From an uncultured bacterium (GTDB lineage Bacteria; Actinomycetota; Coriobacteriia; Coriobacteriales; Coriobacteriaceae), in assembly GCA_905215275.1 (NCBI GenBank), contig CAJMPE010000128.1, forward strand, positions 1 to 5,517: a stretch of DNA of 5,517 nt, given 5' to 3'. The notes under the pieces were generated by a model, which searched no databases, had not been told where the DNA came from, and was given only the letters and a program-made list of their open reading frames with translations. This document shows positions 1 to 5,418 of the stretch, piece after piece. Position 1 is the stretch's first letter, and each line of letters begins with the position of its first letter. Both the position numbers and the translations under genes were made by a program.

Positions 1-17
1 CCAAAGCCACACGCTAA

Positions 18-39
18 CAGCTTTGAGGAGTCAAAGCTG
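18..39 (-). terminator. Hairpin just after ndk, likely transcription terminator
   Basis: A perfect 9-bp inverted repeat (arms 18-26 and 31-39, loop GGAG on the plus strand) starts three bases beyond the ndk stop codon. Read in the ndk direction, the stem is followed by TTAGCGTGT, which is only a weak U-tract. Position and perfect pairing support a terminator or a 3' mRNA-stabilising hairpin. The poor tail keeps this from being certain. Confidence 0.55.
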
Positions 40-41
40 GT

Positions 42-446
42 TTAGCCAAAGAAGCGCTTGATCTCGATCTCGGCGTTCTCCAGGCAGTCGGAGCCGTGGA
101 TCACGTTGGCGTTGACATCGACAGCGAAGTCGCCGCGAATGGTGCCGGGGGCAGCGTCAAGCGGGTTGGTAGCGCCCATAAGGGTGCGCATCTTGGAGAC
201 AGCGGAGAGGCCGGAAACGACCATCTTGACGACCGGACCGCTCGTCATAAAGTCGCAGAGACCGCCAAAGAAGGGCTTGTCGGCCAGATGGGCGTAGTGC
301 TCCTCGACGGTAGCACGCTCGAGCGTGGTCATCTCCATACGCTCGATGACAAGGCCGCTACGCTCAATGCGAGCGACGATCTCGCCGATCTTGCGATCGC
401 GCACAGCGTCGGGCTTAATCATGATGAAGGTCTTCTCGATAGCCAT
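42..446 (-). CDS. ndk: Nucleoside diphosphate kinase
   Basis: This encodes a 134-residue cytoplasmic enzyme that transfers the terminal phosphate of ATP to other (deoxy)nucleoside diphosphates through a phosphohistidine intermediate. The N-terminus has the family pattern EKTFIMIKPDAV with the nucleotide-binding lysine K11. The active-site block NVIHGSD contains the phosphorylated histidine H117, followed by the conserved SDCLENAEIEI stretch. The length is close to the usual 135-150 residues for bacterial Ndk, so the protein looks complete. The frame is open 14 codons further upstream, but the ATG at 446 is chosen because the Ndk family begins there and a GAAAGG ribosome binding site (459-454) sits 7 bases before it. 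The gene is co-directional with argH but separated from it by 385 bp that includes a hairpin, so it probably has its own promoter. Nothing is missing or disrupted. Confidence 0.97.
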   Translation of the reverse strand: MAIEKTFIMIKPDAVRDRKIGEIVARIERSGLVIERMEMTTLERATVEEHYAHLADKPFFGGLCDFMTSGPVVKMVVSGLSAVSKMRTLMGATNPLDAAPGTIRGDFAVDVNANVIHGSDCLENAEIEIKRFFG

Positions 447-509
447 AAGGTAGCCTTTCAAGTAGGTTCGCGCGTGCCCAAGTCCCATTCCGGCACCCGC
501 CTGGACTGC

Positions 510-538
510 ATCGTAACAGAGTTTTAGCTGCAGTTAAA
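510..538 (-). promoter_or_regulatory. Possible ndk promoter (extended -10)
   Basis: Read on the minus strand, TGTTACGAT (518-510) resembles an extended -10 box (TG-N-TACGAT, four of six matches to TATAAT). A weak -35-like TTTAAC (538-533) lies 17 bases upstream. It would start transcription roughly 55-60 bases before the ndk ATG. The match is modest, and other choices in this A+T-rich block are possible. Confidence 0.28.
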
Positions 539-750
539 CAAAAAACTGTTTATTGAAACGCTACAATTAATTAAAACGTTCCACATGTGTCACTTCTGTT
601 TCGAAGCCCGATTAGAGTACCATCCGACCGCGCATCAACCGCACCGAACCGAGCGGACGGTCGGTTGCCGCCCGTGAACGTAGCCCCTTCACAACCTGCC
701 CAAAGGTCCTACAGAAGTTATCGACAAGCCCCTTCCCCATTGCAACATAA

Positions 751-780
751 TACGGGCGTCCGCTGCAGCAGACGCCCGTA
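751..780 (-). terminator. Hairpin downstream of argH, likely terminator
   Basis: A perfect 10-bp stem (arms 751-760 and 771-780; sequence TACGGGCGTC and its complement) has a 10-base loop that contains CTGCAG. It lies about 50 bases beyond the argH stop codon. In the argH direction the tail is TTATGTTGC, only partly U-rich. In the other direction the tail is A-rich, which does not fit termination. Its place between argH and ndk suggests it ends the argH transcript. Confidence 0.55.
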
Positions 781-831
781 AAAGCAAAAACGATTTATCA
801 ATAAATGGCCAAAGCCGCTTCAACTAAACCC

Positions 832-2262
832 TTACTTTGCCCCGTGGCCCATCTCGACGACCTTGGTCAGCGATTCAAGCACACCTTCGTCGGCAACGAG
901 TTGTGCCTGGGCACGCTGCAGCTGCACGGCAACGGCGGCAGGGGCGGTACCGCCCTCGGTCGTGCGTGCAGCGACAATCGACGGGATGTCGAGCGCCTCG
1001 GTAATGTCGTGCTCAAAGAGCGGGCTTGCCTCTTGGAACACCTCAAACGGCAGGTCCTCAAGATTGCAGCCGCGCTTCTCGCACATCAGGACCAAATGGC
1101 CCACCACGGCGTGGGCCTCGCGGAACGGCAGGCCACGCTTGGCCAGGTAATCGGCAACATCGGTGGCGGCAAGGTGCCCCACGCCGCACTCGCGCGCCAT
1201 GGCATCCTCGTTGACGGTCCAGGTCGAGATCATACCGGCCATAACGGACAGGCACTGCATGAGCGTATGGGCGGTATCGAGCGCGCCCTCCTTGTCCTCC
1301 TGCAAGTCCTTGTTATAAGCGAGCGGCAGGCCCTTCATGGTCACGAGCAGCTGCACCAGGTTGCCATAGACTCGGCCGCTCTTGCCGCGGATAAGCTCGG
1401 CAAAATCGGGGTTCTTCTTCTGCGGCATGATGGACGAGCCAGTGGAATACGAGTCGGAAAGCGTGATAAAGCCAAATTCGGAGCTCGACCACAGCACGAT
1501 CTCCTCGGAAAGACGCGACAGGTGCATCGCCATGACGGAGCCGGCGTAATGCAGATCGAGGAGGAAATCACGGTCGGAAACCGCATCGAGCGAGTTGGGA
1601 ATTACGCCCGCAAAGCCAAGTTCGGCGGCCGTCATCTGACGATCGAGCGGATAGCTCGTACCGGCAAGCGCGGCAGCGCCCAGCGGGCAGTTGTCGGCAG
1701 CATCAAAGGCGGCCTTCAGGCGTGTAAAGTCGCGCGCGAACATCCAAGAATACGCCAGCAGATGATGCGACAGCAGCACGGGCTGAGCATGCTGCATGTG
1801 CGTGTAACCCGGCAGAATCACCTTGTTGTACTGTTTGGCCGCATCCACCAGCACGTGGCGCAGCTCAAGATTGGCCTCCATGAGCTCCTTGGCCAGCGCC
1901 TTGACGCCCAGGCGCGTATCGGTCGCCACCTGGTCGTTGCGCGAACGCCCGGTATGCAGGCGCTTGCCCGCCTCGCCGATGCGACGGGTCAGCTCGCTCT
2001 CGATGGACATATGAATGTCCTCGTCGTTGATATCGAAGGTGAAGTTGCCGGCATCGATATCCTGTTCGATTGCGGTCAGACCCTCGGCAATCGCCTGCTC
2101 GTCCTTTGCACTGATAATGCCCTGGGCCGCCAGCATCTTGGCATGCGCCTTAGAGCCAGCGATATCTTGCTTATAGAGATGTTTGTCGACCGGCAGCGAC
2201 GCGCCAAACTCCTGCGTGACCTCGGCCACGCCTGCCTCAAAACGACCGCCCCAAAGAGCCAT
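832..2262 (-). CDS. argH: Argininosuccinate lyase
   Basis: This encodes a 476-residue enzyme of the fumarase/aspartase superfamily that splits argininosuccinate into arginine and fumarate, the last step of arginine synthesis. The family works as a cytoplasmic homotetramer whose active sites are built from three subunits. Visible motifs are the N-terminal WGGRF (4-8), HTGRSRNDQ (103-111), GYTHMQHAQP (152-161, with the catalytic-type histidine H155) and the fumarate-lyase signature GSSIMPQKKNP (275-285), whose loop serine is the expected catalytic base. The C-terminal ArgH domain follows (about 365-430, including the LPFREAH region). The length is slightly above the usual 455-470. The frame extends 25 codons upstream, but the ATG at 2262 is chosen because ArgH proteins begin at MALWGGRF and a strong AAAGGGG site (2277-2271) lies 8 bases before it. 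Its pathway partner argG lies upstream on the same strand, 522 bp away, with a small open reading frame between them. Confidence 0.98.
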   Translation of the reverse strand: MALWGGRFEAGVAEVTQEFGASLPVDKHLYKQDIAGSKAHAKMLAAQGIISAKDEQAIAEGLTAIEQDIDAGNFTFDINDEDIHMSIESELTRRIGEAGKRLHTGRSRNDQVATDTRLGVKALAKELMEANLELRHVLVDAAKQYNKVILPGYTHMQHAQPVLLSHHLLAYSWMFARDFTRLKAAFDAADNCPLGAAALAGTSYPLDRQMTAAELGFAGVIPNSLDAVSDRDFLLDLHYAGSVMAMHLSRLSEEIVLWSSSEFGFITLSDSYSTGSSIMPQKKNPDFAELIRGKSGRVYGNLVQLLVTMKGLPLAYNKDLQEDKEGALDTAHTLMQCLSVMAGMISTWTVNEDAMARECGVGHLAATDVADYLAKRGLPFREAHAVVGHLVLMCEKRGCNLEDLPFEVFQEASPLFEHDITEALDIPSIVAARTTEGGTAPAAVAVQLQRAQAQLVADEGVLESLTKVVEMGHGAK

Positions 2263-2349
2263 GGAACCGTCCCCTTTCTCTAAATACCAAAACAAGCGCC
2301 CAAAGCAAAGCGCCATGTCGCTAAAGCGATTTATCAACCGCTAGTTTTG

Positions 2350-2379
2350 CACATTCCCTGCCGCGCGCGGGGCCATGTG
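2350..2379 (-). other. G+C-rich imperfect hairpin after the small gene
   Basis: Directly after the small gene's stop codon, CACAT and ATGTG arms (2350-2354 and 2375-2379) enclose a G+C-rich core with the 10-bp palindrome CCGCGCGCGG (2361-2370). In the minus direction the tail is CAAAACTAG, not U-rich. It may fold in RNA between the small gene and argH, but I cannot call it an intrinsic terminator. The remaining sequence up to the argH start (2263-2349) shows only the argH ribosome binding site and a tiny TCGCT/AGCGA stem at 2318-2329. Confidence 0.3.
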
Positions 2380-2380
2380 G

Positions 2381-2551
2381 CTAATTTGCAAAGAAGTGAC
2401 GCACCATGCACTTGGCGCCCAACGTCTCCCTCCGGATGTTGCCCTGCGAACCATCGATCCAGGCCTTCAGGCTCATAGGAACGTCCTCGACCCTTACAGC
2501 ATCGAACTCGGGCGCGAGGGCAAGCAAAGCATGCGCGATAGCATTGAACAT
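2381..2551 (-). CDS. Small hypothetical protein, 56 residues
   Basis: I do not recognise this protein. A 57-codon frame runs from ATG at 2551 to TAG at 2381. A near-ideal ribosome binding site, GAGGAG (2565-2560), lies 8 bases before the ATG, and an in-frame TGA at 2566-2564 fixes the start. Codons are mostly G/C-ending, as in the neighbouring genes. The protein starts MFNAIAHALLALAP, a short alanine/leucine-rich stretch that could be an amphipathic helix but is too short and polar for a clear membrane segment. A mixed, charged middle follows (EFDAVRVEDVP), then a basic C-terminal half (NIRRE, ending MVRHFFAN). There is a single cysteine near residue 48. It lies between the argG hairpin (2602-2631) and argH, all on the same strand. 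It could be a stand-alone small protein, a leader translated ahead of argH, or a remnant of a larger gene. No family or function is inferred. Confidence 0.55.
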   Translation of the reverse strand: MFNAIAHALLALAPEFDAVRVEDVPMSLKAWIDGSQGNIRRETLGAKCMVRHFFAN

Positions 2552-2601
2552 AATGGATACTCCTCATATGTATAGGCACAGAGCCGCCAAATTGATAGAA
2601 G

Positions 2602-2631
2602 GAGCCCCGCCGGACAACCCCGGCGGGGCTC
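2602..2631 (-). terminator. Strong hairpin downstream of argG, probable intrinsic terminator
   Basis: A perfect 12-bp G+C-rich stem (GAGCCCCGCCGG at 2602-2613 and its complement at 2620-2631) has a 6-base loop. In the argG direction it is followed by CTTCTATCAATTTGG, a moderately U-rich tail. On the plus strand the tail is GGACTCAG and would not terminate. It lies about 155 bases past the argG stop and about 50 bases before the small gene. It should end or attenuate the argG transcript before the small gene and argH. Confidence 0.7.
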
Positions 2632-2784
2632 GGACTCAGCCGCAGTCGCGGCATCATATATGCGGGCGGAACGTAGGGGCCACCGATGTTAAGAAGTGTC
2701 AGCAAGCATAACGAAAGGTAGGGACCCCATGCGCCCGATATGTATCACGCGGATGGGCCGCGCGGATACCAAGGGAAGGAAGAC

Positions 2785-4011
2785 TTAAGCCTGAGCGGCA
2801 GCAGAGCTGGGACCCTGGACCTTGGCCCACGTCTTGAGCGACAGCGTGTCGATTTCGATAAAGCCGGCGCTGGCCTTCTCATCAAACGTGGTGTCGCGGT
2901 CGTAGGTGGCCAGGCCGTAGTCATACAGGCTAAACGGGCTCTTGCGGCCGACAACATGGCAGTTGCCCTTAAAGAACTTCAGGCGGACGGTGCCGGTCAC
3001 GAACTTCTGGGTGTCGGCCATAAAGGCGTCGAGCGCGTTCTTGAGCGGGCTGTACCACTGGCCGTTGTACACGGCGGTGGCCCAATCCTGCTCGAGTTTG
3101 ATCTTGGTCTTGAGCAGGTCGCCCTCGACGCAGATGTCCTCGAGTGCCTTGTGGGCGGTGATGAGCGTCAGGGCGCCGGGAACCTCATAGCACTCGCGGC
3201 TCTTGAGGCCCACCAGACGATCCTCAACCAGGTCGAGACGGCCAAAGCCGTTGTCGCCCGAAATCTTGTTGAGGGCGATGACGATCTCGGAGAGTTTCAT
3301 CTTCTTGCCATCGACGGCGACGGGCTTGCCCGCCTCAAACTCAATCTCGGTGTAAGTCGGGGTGTCCGGCGTGTCCTCGGGGTTCTTGGTCATAACCCAG
3401 GCGTCGTCGAGCGGCTCGTTCCAGGGATCCTCCAGGTGGCCGCACTCAATGGCACGACCCCACAGGTTGTCGTCGATGGAATAGGGGTTGTCGTTGGCAC
3501 CCTCGGGAACCGGCACATTGTGAGCGTGAGCATAGGCGACCTCGTCGGGACGGCACTTCAGATCCCACTCGCGAACCGGGGCGATAACCTTGAGCTCGGG
3601 GTCGAGGGCCTTGACGGCAGCCTCAAAACGAACCTGGTCGTTACCCTTGCCGGTGCAGCCGTGGGCGACGTAGGTCGCGCCAAACTCGTGAGCGACCTCG
3701 ACAAGCTTCTTGGCGAGCAGCGGGCGAGAAAGGGCGGAGAGCAGCGGGTACTTGTTCTCGTACATGGAGTTTGCGGCGATGGCCTTAGTCAGGAACTCAT
3801 CGGAGTACTCGTCGCGCAGGTCGAGCACCTGGCAATCCAGAACGCCCAGGTCGAGGGCCTTCTGCTTCTTGGCGTCCAGGCCGGTCTCCTCCTGGCCCAC
3901 ATTGCCGCAGACGCAAACGACATCGAGATTCTTCTCGTCCTGGAGCCACTTGACACATACGGATGTATCAAGACCACCGGAATATGCGAGAACGACTTTT
4001 TCCTTGCTCAT
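2785..4011 (-). CDS. argG: Argininosuccinate synthase
   Basis: This encodes a 408-residue cytoplasmic enzyme that condenses citrulline and aspartate with ATP cleavage to AMP and pyrophosphate, giving argininosuccinate for ArgH. The N-terminal ATP-pyrophosphatase P-loop AYSGGLDTS is at 9-17. The second family signature, GCTGKGNDQVRFE, is at 118-130, and a conserved substrate-binding stretch NGFGRLDLVEDRLVGLKSR is at 254-272. The C-terminal block GRKSPFSLYD (about 355-364) matches the family's oligomerisation/C-terminal region. The length is typical (about 395-450). The loop after the first strand reads GNVGQ rather than the bacterial D-I/V-GQ, similar to the ANIGQ of animal enzymes, so probably harmless. 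The frame extends 17 codons upstream, but the ATG at 4011 is chosen because the P-loop lies at the usual distance and AAAGGA (4024-4019) sits 7 bases before it. It is the first gene of the minus-strand arginine cluster, divergent from the HAD gene. Confidence 0.98.
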   Translation of the reverse strand: MSKEKVVLAYSGGLDTSVCVKWLQDEKNLDVVCVCGNVGQEETGLDAKKQKALDLGVLDCQVLDLRDEYSDEFLTKAIAANSMYENKYPLLSALSRPLLAKKLVEVAHEFGATYVAHGCTGKGNDQVRFEAAVKALDPELKVIAPVREWDLKCRPDEVAYAHAHNVPVPEGANDNPYSIDDNLWGRAIECGHLEDPWNEPLDDAWVMTKNPEDTPDTPTYTEIEFEAGKPVAVDGKKMKLSEIVIALNKISGDNGFGRLDLVEDRLVGLKSRECYEVPGALTLITAHKALEDICVEGDLLKTKIKLEQDWATAVYNGQWYSPLKNALDAFMADTQKFVTGTVRLKFFKGNCHVVGRKSPFSLYDYGLATYDRDTTFDEKASAGFIEIDTLSLKTWAKVQGPSSAAAQA

Positions 4012-4042
4012 GGCTGTTTCCTTTCGCCCTTGGTAGCTAGTT

Positions 4043-4072
4043 AGAACATCGGTCAGTTGCAAGTCATTTCAA
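4043..4072 (-). promoter_or_regulatory. Possible argG promoter
   Basis: On the minus strand, TTGAAA (4072-4067; five of six matches to TTGACA) is followed after 18 bases by TGTTCT (4048-4043; about half the -10 consensus). This would start transcription roughly 25 bases before the argG ATG. The -35 is good and the -10 is poor, so the assignment is tentative. Confidence 0.3.
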
Positions 4073-4077
4073 GGTCA
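4052..4077 (-). repeat. Three GTCA/TGAC copies at exact 11-bp spacing upstream of argG
   Basis: GTCA occurs at 4052-4055, 4063-4066 and 4074-4077, so the copies fall on one face of the helix. They overlap or flank the proposed argG -35 box. Such phasing is common for regulator binding sites, but a four-base unit is short and may be chance. No known operator is recognised. Confidence 0.25.
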
Positions 4078-4147
4078 TATACCGTGCAATATCAGGTTAA
4101 ATAGCAAAAATCAGCACATACATGCCCTAGAAACATGCAGCAATGTC

Positions 4148-4606
4148 GTGCTAAAACCCAACGACCTCAAAATGACTCTGTTGAGGCAATTCGCCCCATG
4201 CGGACAGAGACGATTGTTATCGTCGTCGGGAAATTGCGCGCTGGCGTCGGATGGCATTGTCTGCAGTAGTGATGATCTTTACGAACTGCATCTGCCTCTC
4301 CTTTCACCTATCGCCGGGCGCAATTCAAATATCGTAAACGGTACCTTTTTCTCGGTAAGCGGCTCTTTTGCCGTCTCCGTTTTCGATGGTCGCTATATTA
4401 CGCTAAAGTGCCCGCAGCACAAGCGACAAATTCAAATTTCTGAAAAGTTTTTTCATTACTTTGTGAAGCGTGGTGCAAATACGCTCCGTTCCTGCGAAAA
4501 TACGCCTGACTACGAGTTGATGGTTATAACATCTGAAACAATTTCGAAACGAAAGGCTCGCTTTTATGCAAACTTACGAATCGGACGCCAATATCGGAAA
4601 CATTAA
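4148..4606 (+). CDS. Doubtful open frame, 152 codons, unrecognised
   Basis: This frame could start at GTG 4148 (or ATG 4172) and ends at TAA 4606. The same frame is stop-free back to 4037, about 190 codons in all. That is longer than expected by chance in sequence of roughly even base composition. The translation is not strongly biased in composition and has plausible alternating stretches, such as GTFFSVSGSFAVSVFDGRY. Arguments against a real gene are the absence of a Shine-Dalgarno site before either start, codon use much less G/C-ending than the neighbours, and an overlap of 41 bases with the HAD gene's start, including its ribosome binding site. It may be a decayed or recently acquired gene fragment, or a chance open frame. 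No domain is recognised. Confidence 0.2.
   Translation: MLKPNDLKMTLLRQFAPCGQRRLLSSSGNCALASDGIVCSSDDLYELHLPLLSPIAGRNSNIVNGTFFSVSGSFAVSVFDGRYITLKCPQHKRQIQISEKFFHYFVKRGANTLRSCENTPDYELMVITSETISKRKARFYANLRIGRQYRKH
4525..4556 (+). promoter_or_regulatory. Possible -10 box and ribosome binding site of the HAD gene
   Basis: TATAAC (4525-4530), preceded by TGG, resembles a -10 box; no good -35 is visible at 16-18 bases upstream. It would give a leader of about 30 bases. GAAAGG (4551-4556) lies 9 bases before the ATG at 4566 and supports that start. The ribosome binding site is well supported, and the -10 box is only a candidate. Confidence 0.35.
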
Positions 4607-5393
4607 GCTCATCGCCGTCGACATGGACAAAACGCTGCTGACCGACGAGCGCGTGTTGCCGCAGGGTCTTGATGAGCGCTTGGACAAGCTCGCCGACGCC
4701 GGCATCGTATTCTGCCCCGCTAGCGGACGTCCAGCCCCCAAGCTCGAGGAGATGTTCGAGGACATCAAGAACCGCCTCGCCTTTTGTCCCGACAACGGAG
4801 CGTGCGTAATCTATCGCGGCAGTTATATCTATAAGAGCAATATCGACGTGGAGCTGTACCAGCAGGTCTTGAGCCGTGCCTCGGAGGATCCTCGCGCTGT
4901 CCCCGTCCTGTGCTGCTTCGACGAGTTCTACGTGCTTGCCCGCGACCATCAATACCACGACGAGATCAGCGTCTACTACAACACGATTAACTACGTCGAC
5001 ACCTTTGAGGGCATTGATATCGAGTCCAACAAGATTTCGGTCTTCTTCCCCGGCTACGACGCCGAGCCCGCTTTCCGCGAGACCTATAGCCCCGAGTTCT
5101 CGGACAAGCTCTACGTCACCAACGCCGGGCGCGAGTGGATCGACTTTATGAACCTGGGCGTTGACAAGGGCGCCGGCGTCGCGCATCTGTGCGAGCACCT
5201 GGGCATCGATATCGCCGATGCCGCTGCCGTGGGTGATACGTACAATGACATCCCCATGCTTGAGCGCGTCGGACACAGCTTTATCGTGGACAACGCCGAG
5301 GAGCATATGAACGCGCATGCTAAGTGGCGCATTCCGAGCAACAACGACGGGGGCGTACTGACGCTCATCGACGCCATCCTGGCGGCTCGGTAG
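4566..5393 (+). CDS. HAD-superfamily hydrolase, Cof type (IIB cap)
   Basis: This 275-residue protein is a probable Mg-dependent phosphatase of the Cof subfamily; members remove phosphate from sugar phosphates, nucleotides or cofactors in the cytoplasm. All four HAD motifs are visible: motif I DMDKT (19-23, nucleophile D19 and acid/base D21), motif II ASGRP (S53), motif III K201 in DKGAGV, and motif IV GDTYND (223-228, with D224 and D228). The roughly 80-200 insert between motifs II and III is the expected IIB cap. The length is typical of Cof proteins (260-290). Motif I has lysine where most relatives have glycine (DxDGT). About 12 residues precede the usual family start; the ATG at 4566 is still preferred because GAAAGG precedes it by 9 bases and no later Met precedes motif I. 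It is divergent from argG and followed by a terminator, so probably monocistronic. The substrate cannot be told from sequence. Confidence 0.93.
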   Translation: MQTYESDANIGNIKLIAVDMDKTLLTDERVLPQGLDERLDKLADAGIVFCPASGRPAPKLEEMFEDIKNRLAFCPDNGACVIYRGSYIYKSNIDVELYQQVLSRASEDPRAVPVLCCFDEFYVLARDHQYHDEISVYYNTINYVDTFEGIDIESNKISVFFPGYDAEPAFRETYSPEFSDKLYVTNAGREWIDFMNLGVDKGAGVAHLCEHLGIDIADAAAVGDTYNDIPMLERVGHSFIVDNAEEHMNAHAKWRIPSNNDGGVLTLIDAILAAR

Positions 5394-5418
5394 CCGTCCC
5401 ATCGGGCCTGGCCGGGCG

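Larger units (their letters stand above)
447..831. other. Intergenic region between ndk and argH
   Basis: This 385-bp gap holds no convincing gene; open frames here lack ribosome binding sites. Nearest ndk is the ndk leader. Next comes an A+T-rich block (about 520-580) with overlapping inverted repeats, such as TTAAACA at 534-540 against TGTTTA at 547-552, and the palindromes TTAATTAA (567-574) and CACATGTG (582-589). A G+C-rich block (about 624-667) contains competing short inverted repeats (CCGACCG 624-630 with CGGTCGG 658-664; CAACCG with CGGTTG). Nearest argH is a perfect hairpin at 751-780. The A+T-rich part most likely carries the ndk promoter. Confidence 0.6.
4012..4565. other. Divergent intergenic region between argG and the HAD gene
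   Basis: This 554-bp stretch is clearly A+T-richer than the genes on either side. Its left part (4012-4100) should hold the argG promoter and control sites. Its right end (4525-4565) holds a possible -10 box and the ribosome binding site of the HAD gene. The middle carries one long plus-strand open frame of doubtful status, described separately. I see no tRNA, terminator or convincing minus-strand gene. I found no sequence that clearly matches the ArgR/AhrC ARG box (TGAAT-type inverted repeat). Confidence 0.5.

Noticed and set aside
96..527. A 143-codon plus-strand frame over ndk
   Set aside because: It is antisense to Ndk and has no independent support.
624..667. G+C-rich inverted repeats upstream of ndk, considered as a tRNA or structured RNA
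   Set aside because: They do not form a cloverleaf and lack the T-loop GTTCGA-type block; the short arms compete with each other and may simply reflect repeated ACCG/CGGT.
805..2283. A 492-codon plus-strand open frame across argH
   Set aside because: It is the exact antisense of a clear ArgH protein; G/C-ending codons on one strand leave long stop-free frames on the other. It has no ribosome binding site and no recognisable domain.
2568..2574. TATACAT upstream of the small gene, considered as a -10 box
   Set aside because: It would start transcription inside the GAGGAG ribosome binding site, and no acceptable -35 lies 16-18 bases upstream.
2334..2705. A 123-codon minus-strand frame between argG and argH
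   Set aside because: It reads through the 2602-2631 terminator hairpin, has no ribosome binding site, and overlaps in another frame the better supported 56-codon gene.
2692..2733. A 13-codon minus-strand mini-frame after argG, considered as a leader peptide
   Set aside because: It has no Shine-Dalgarno site and no run of arginine codons, so there is no reason to treat it as an attenuation leader.
2740..4044. A 434-codon plus-strand open frame across argG
   Set aside because: It is antisense to ArgG, whose signatures are unmistakable. The translation is low in complexity (valine, leucine and glycine-rich) and no family is recognised.
4524..5402. A 292-codon minus-strand open frame across the HAD gene
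   Set aside because: It is antisense to a protein with all four HAD motifs; its valine/aspartate-rich composition is typical of a shadow frame.
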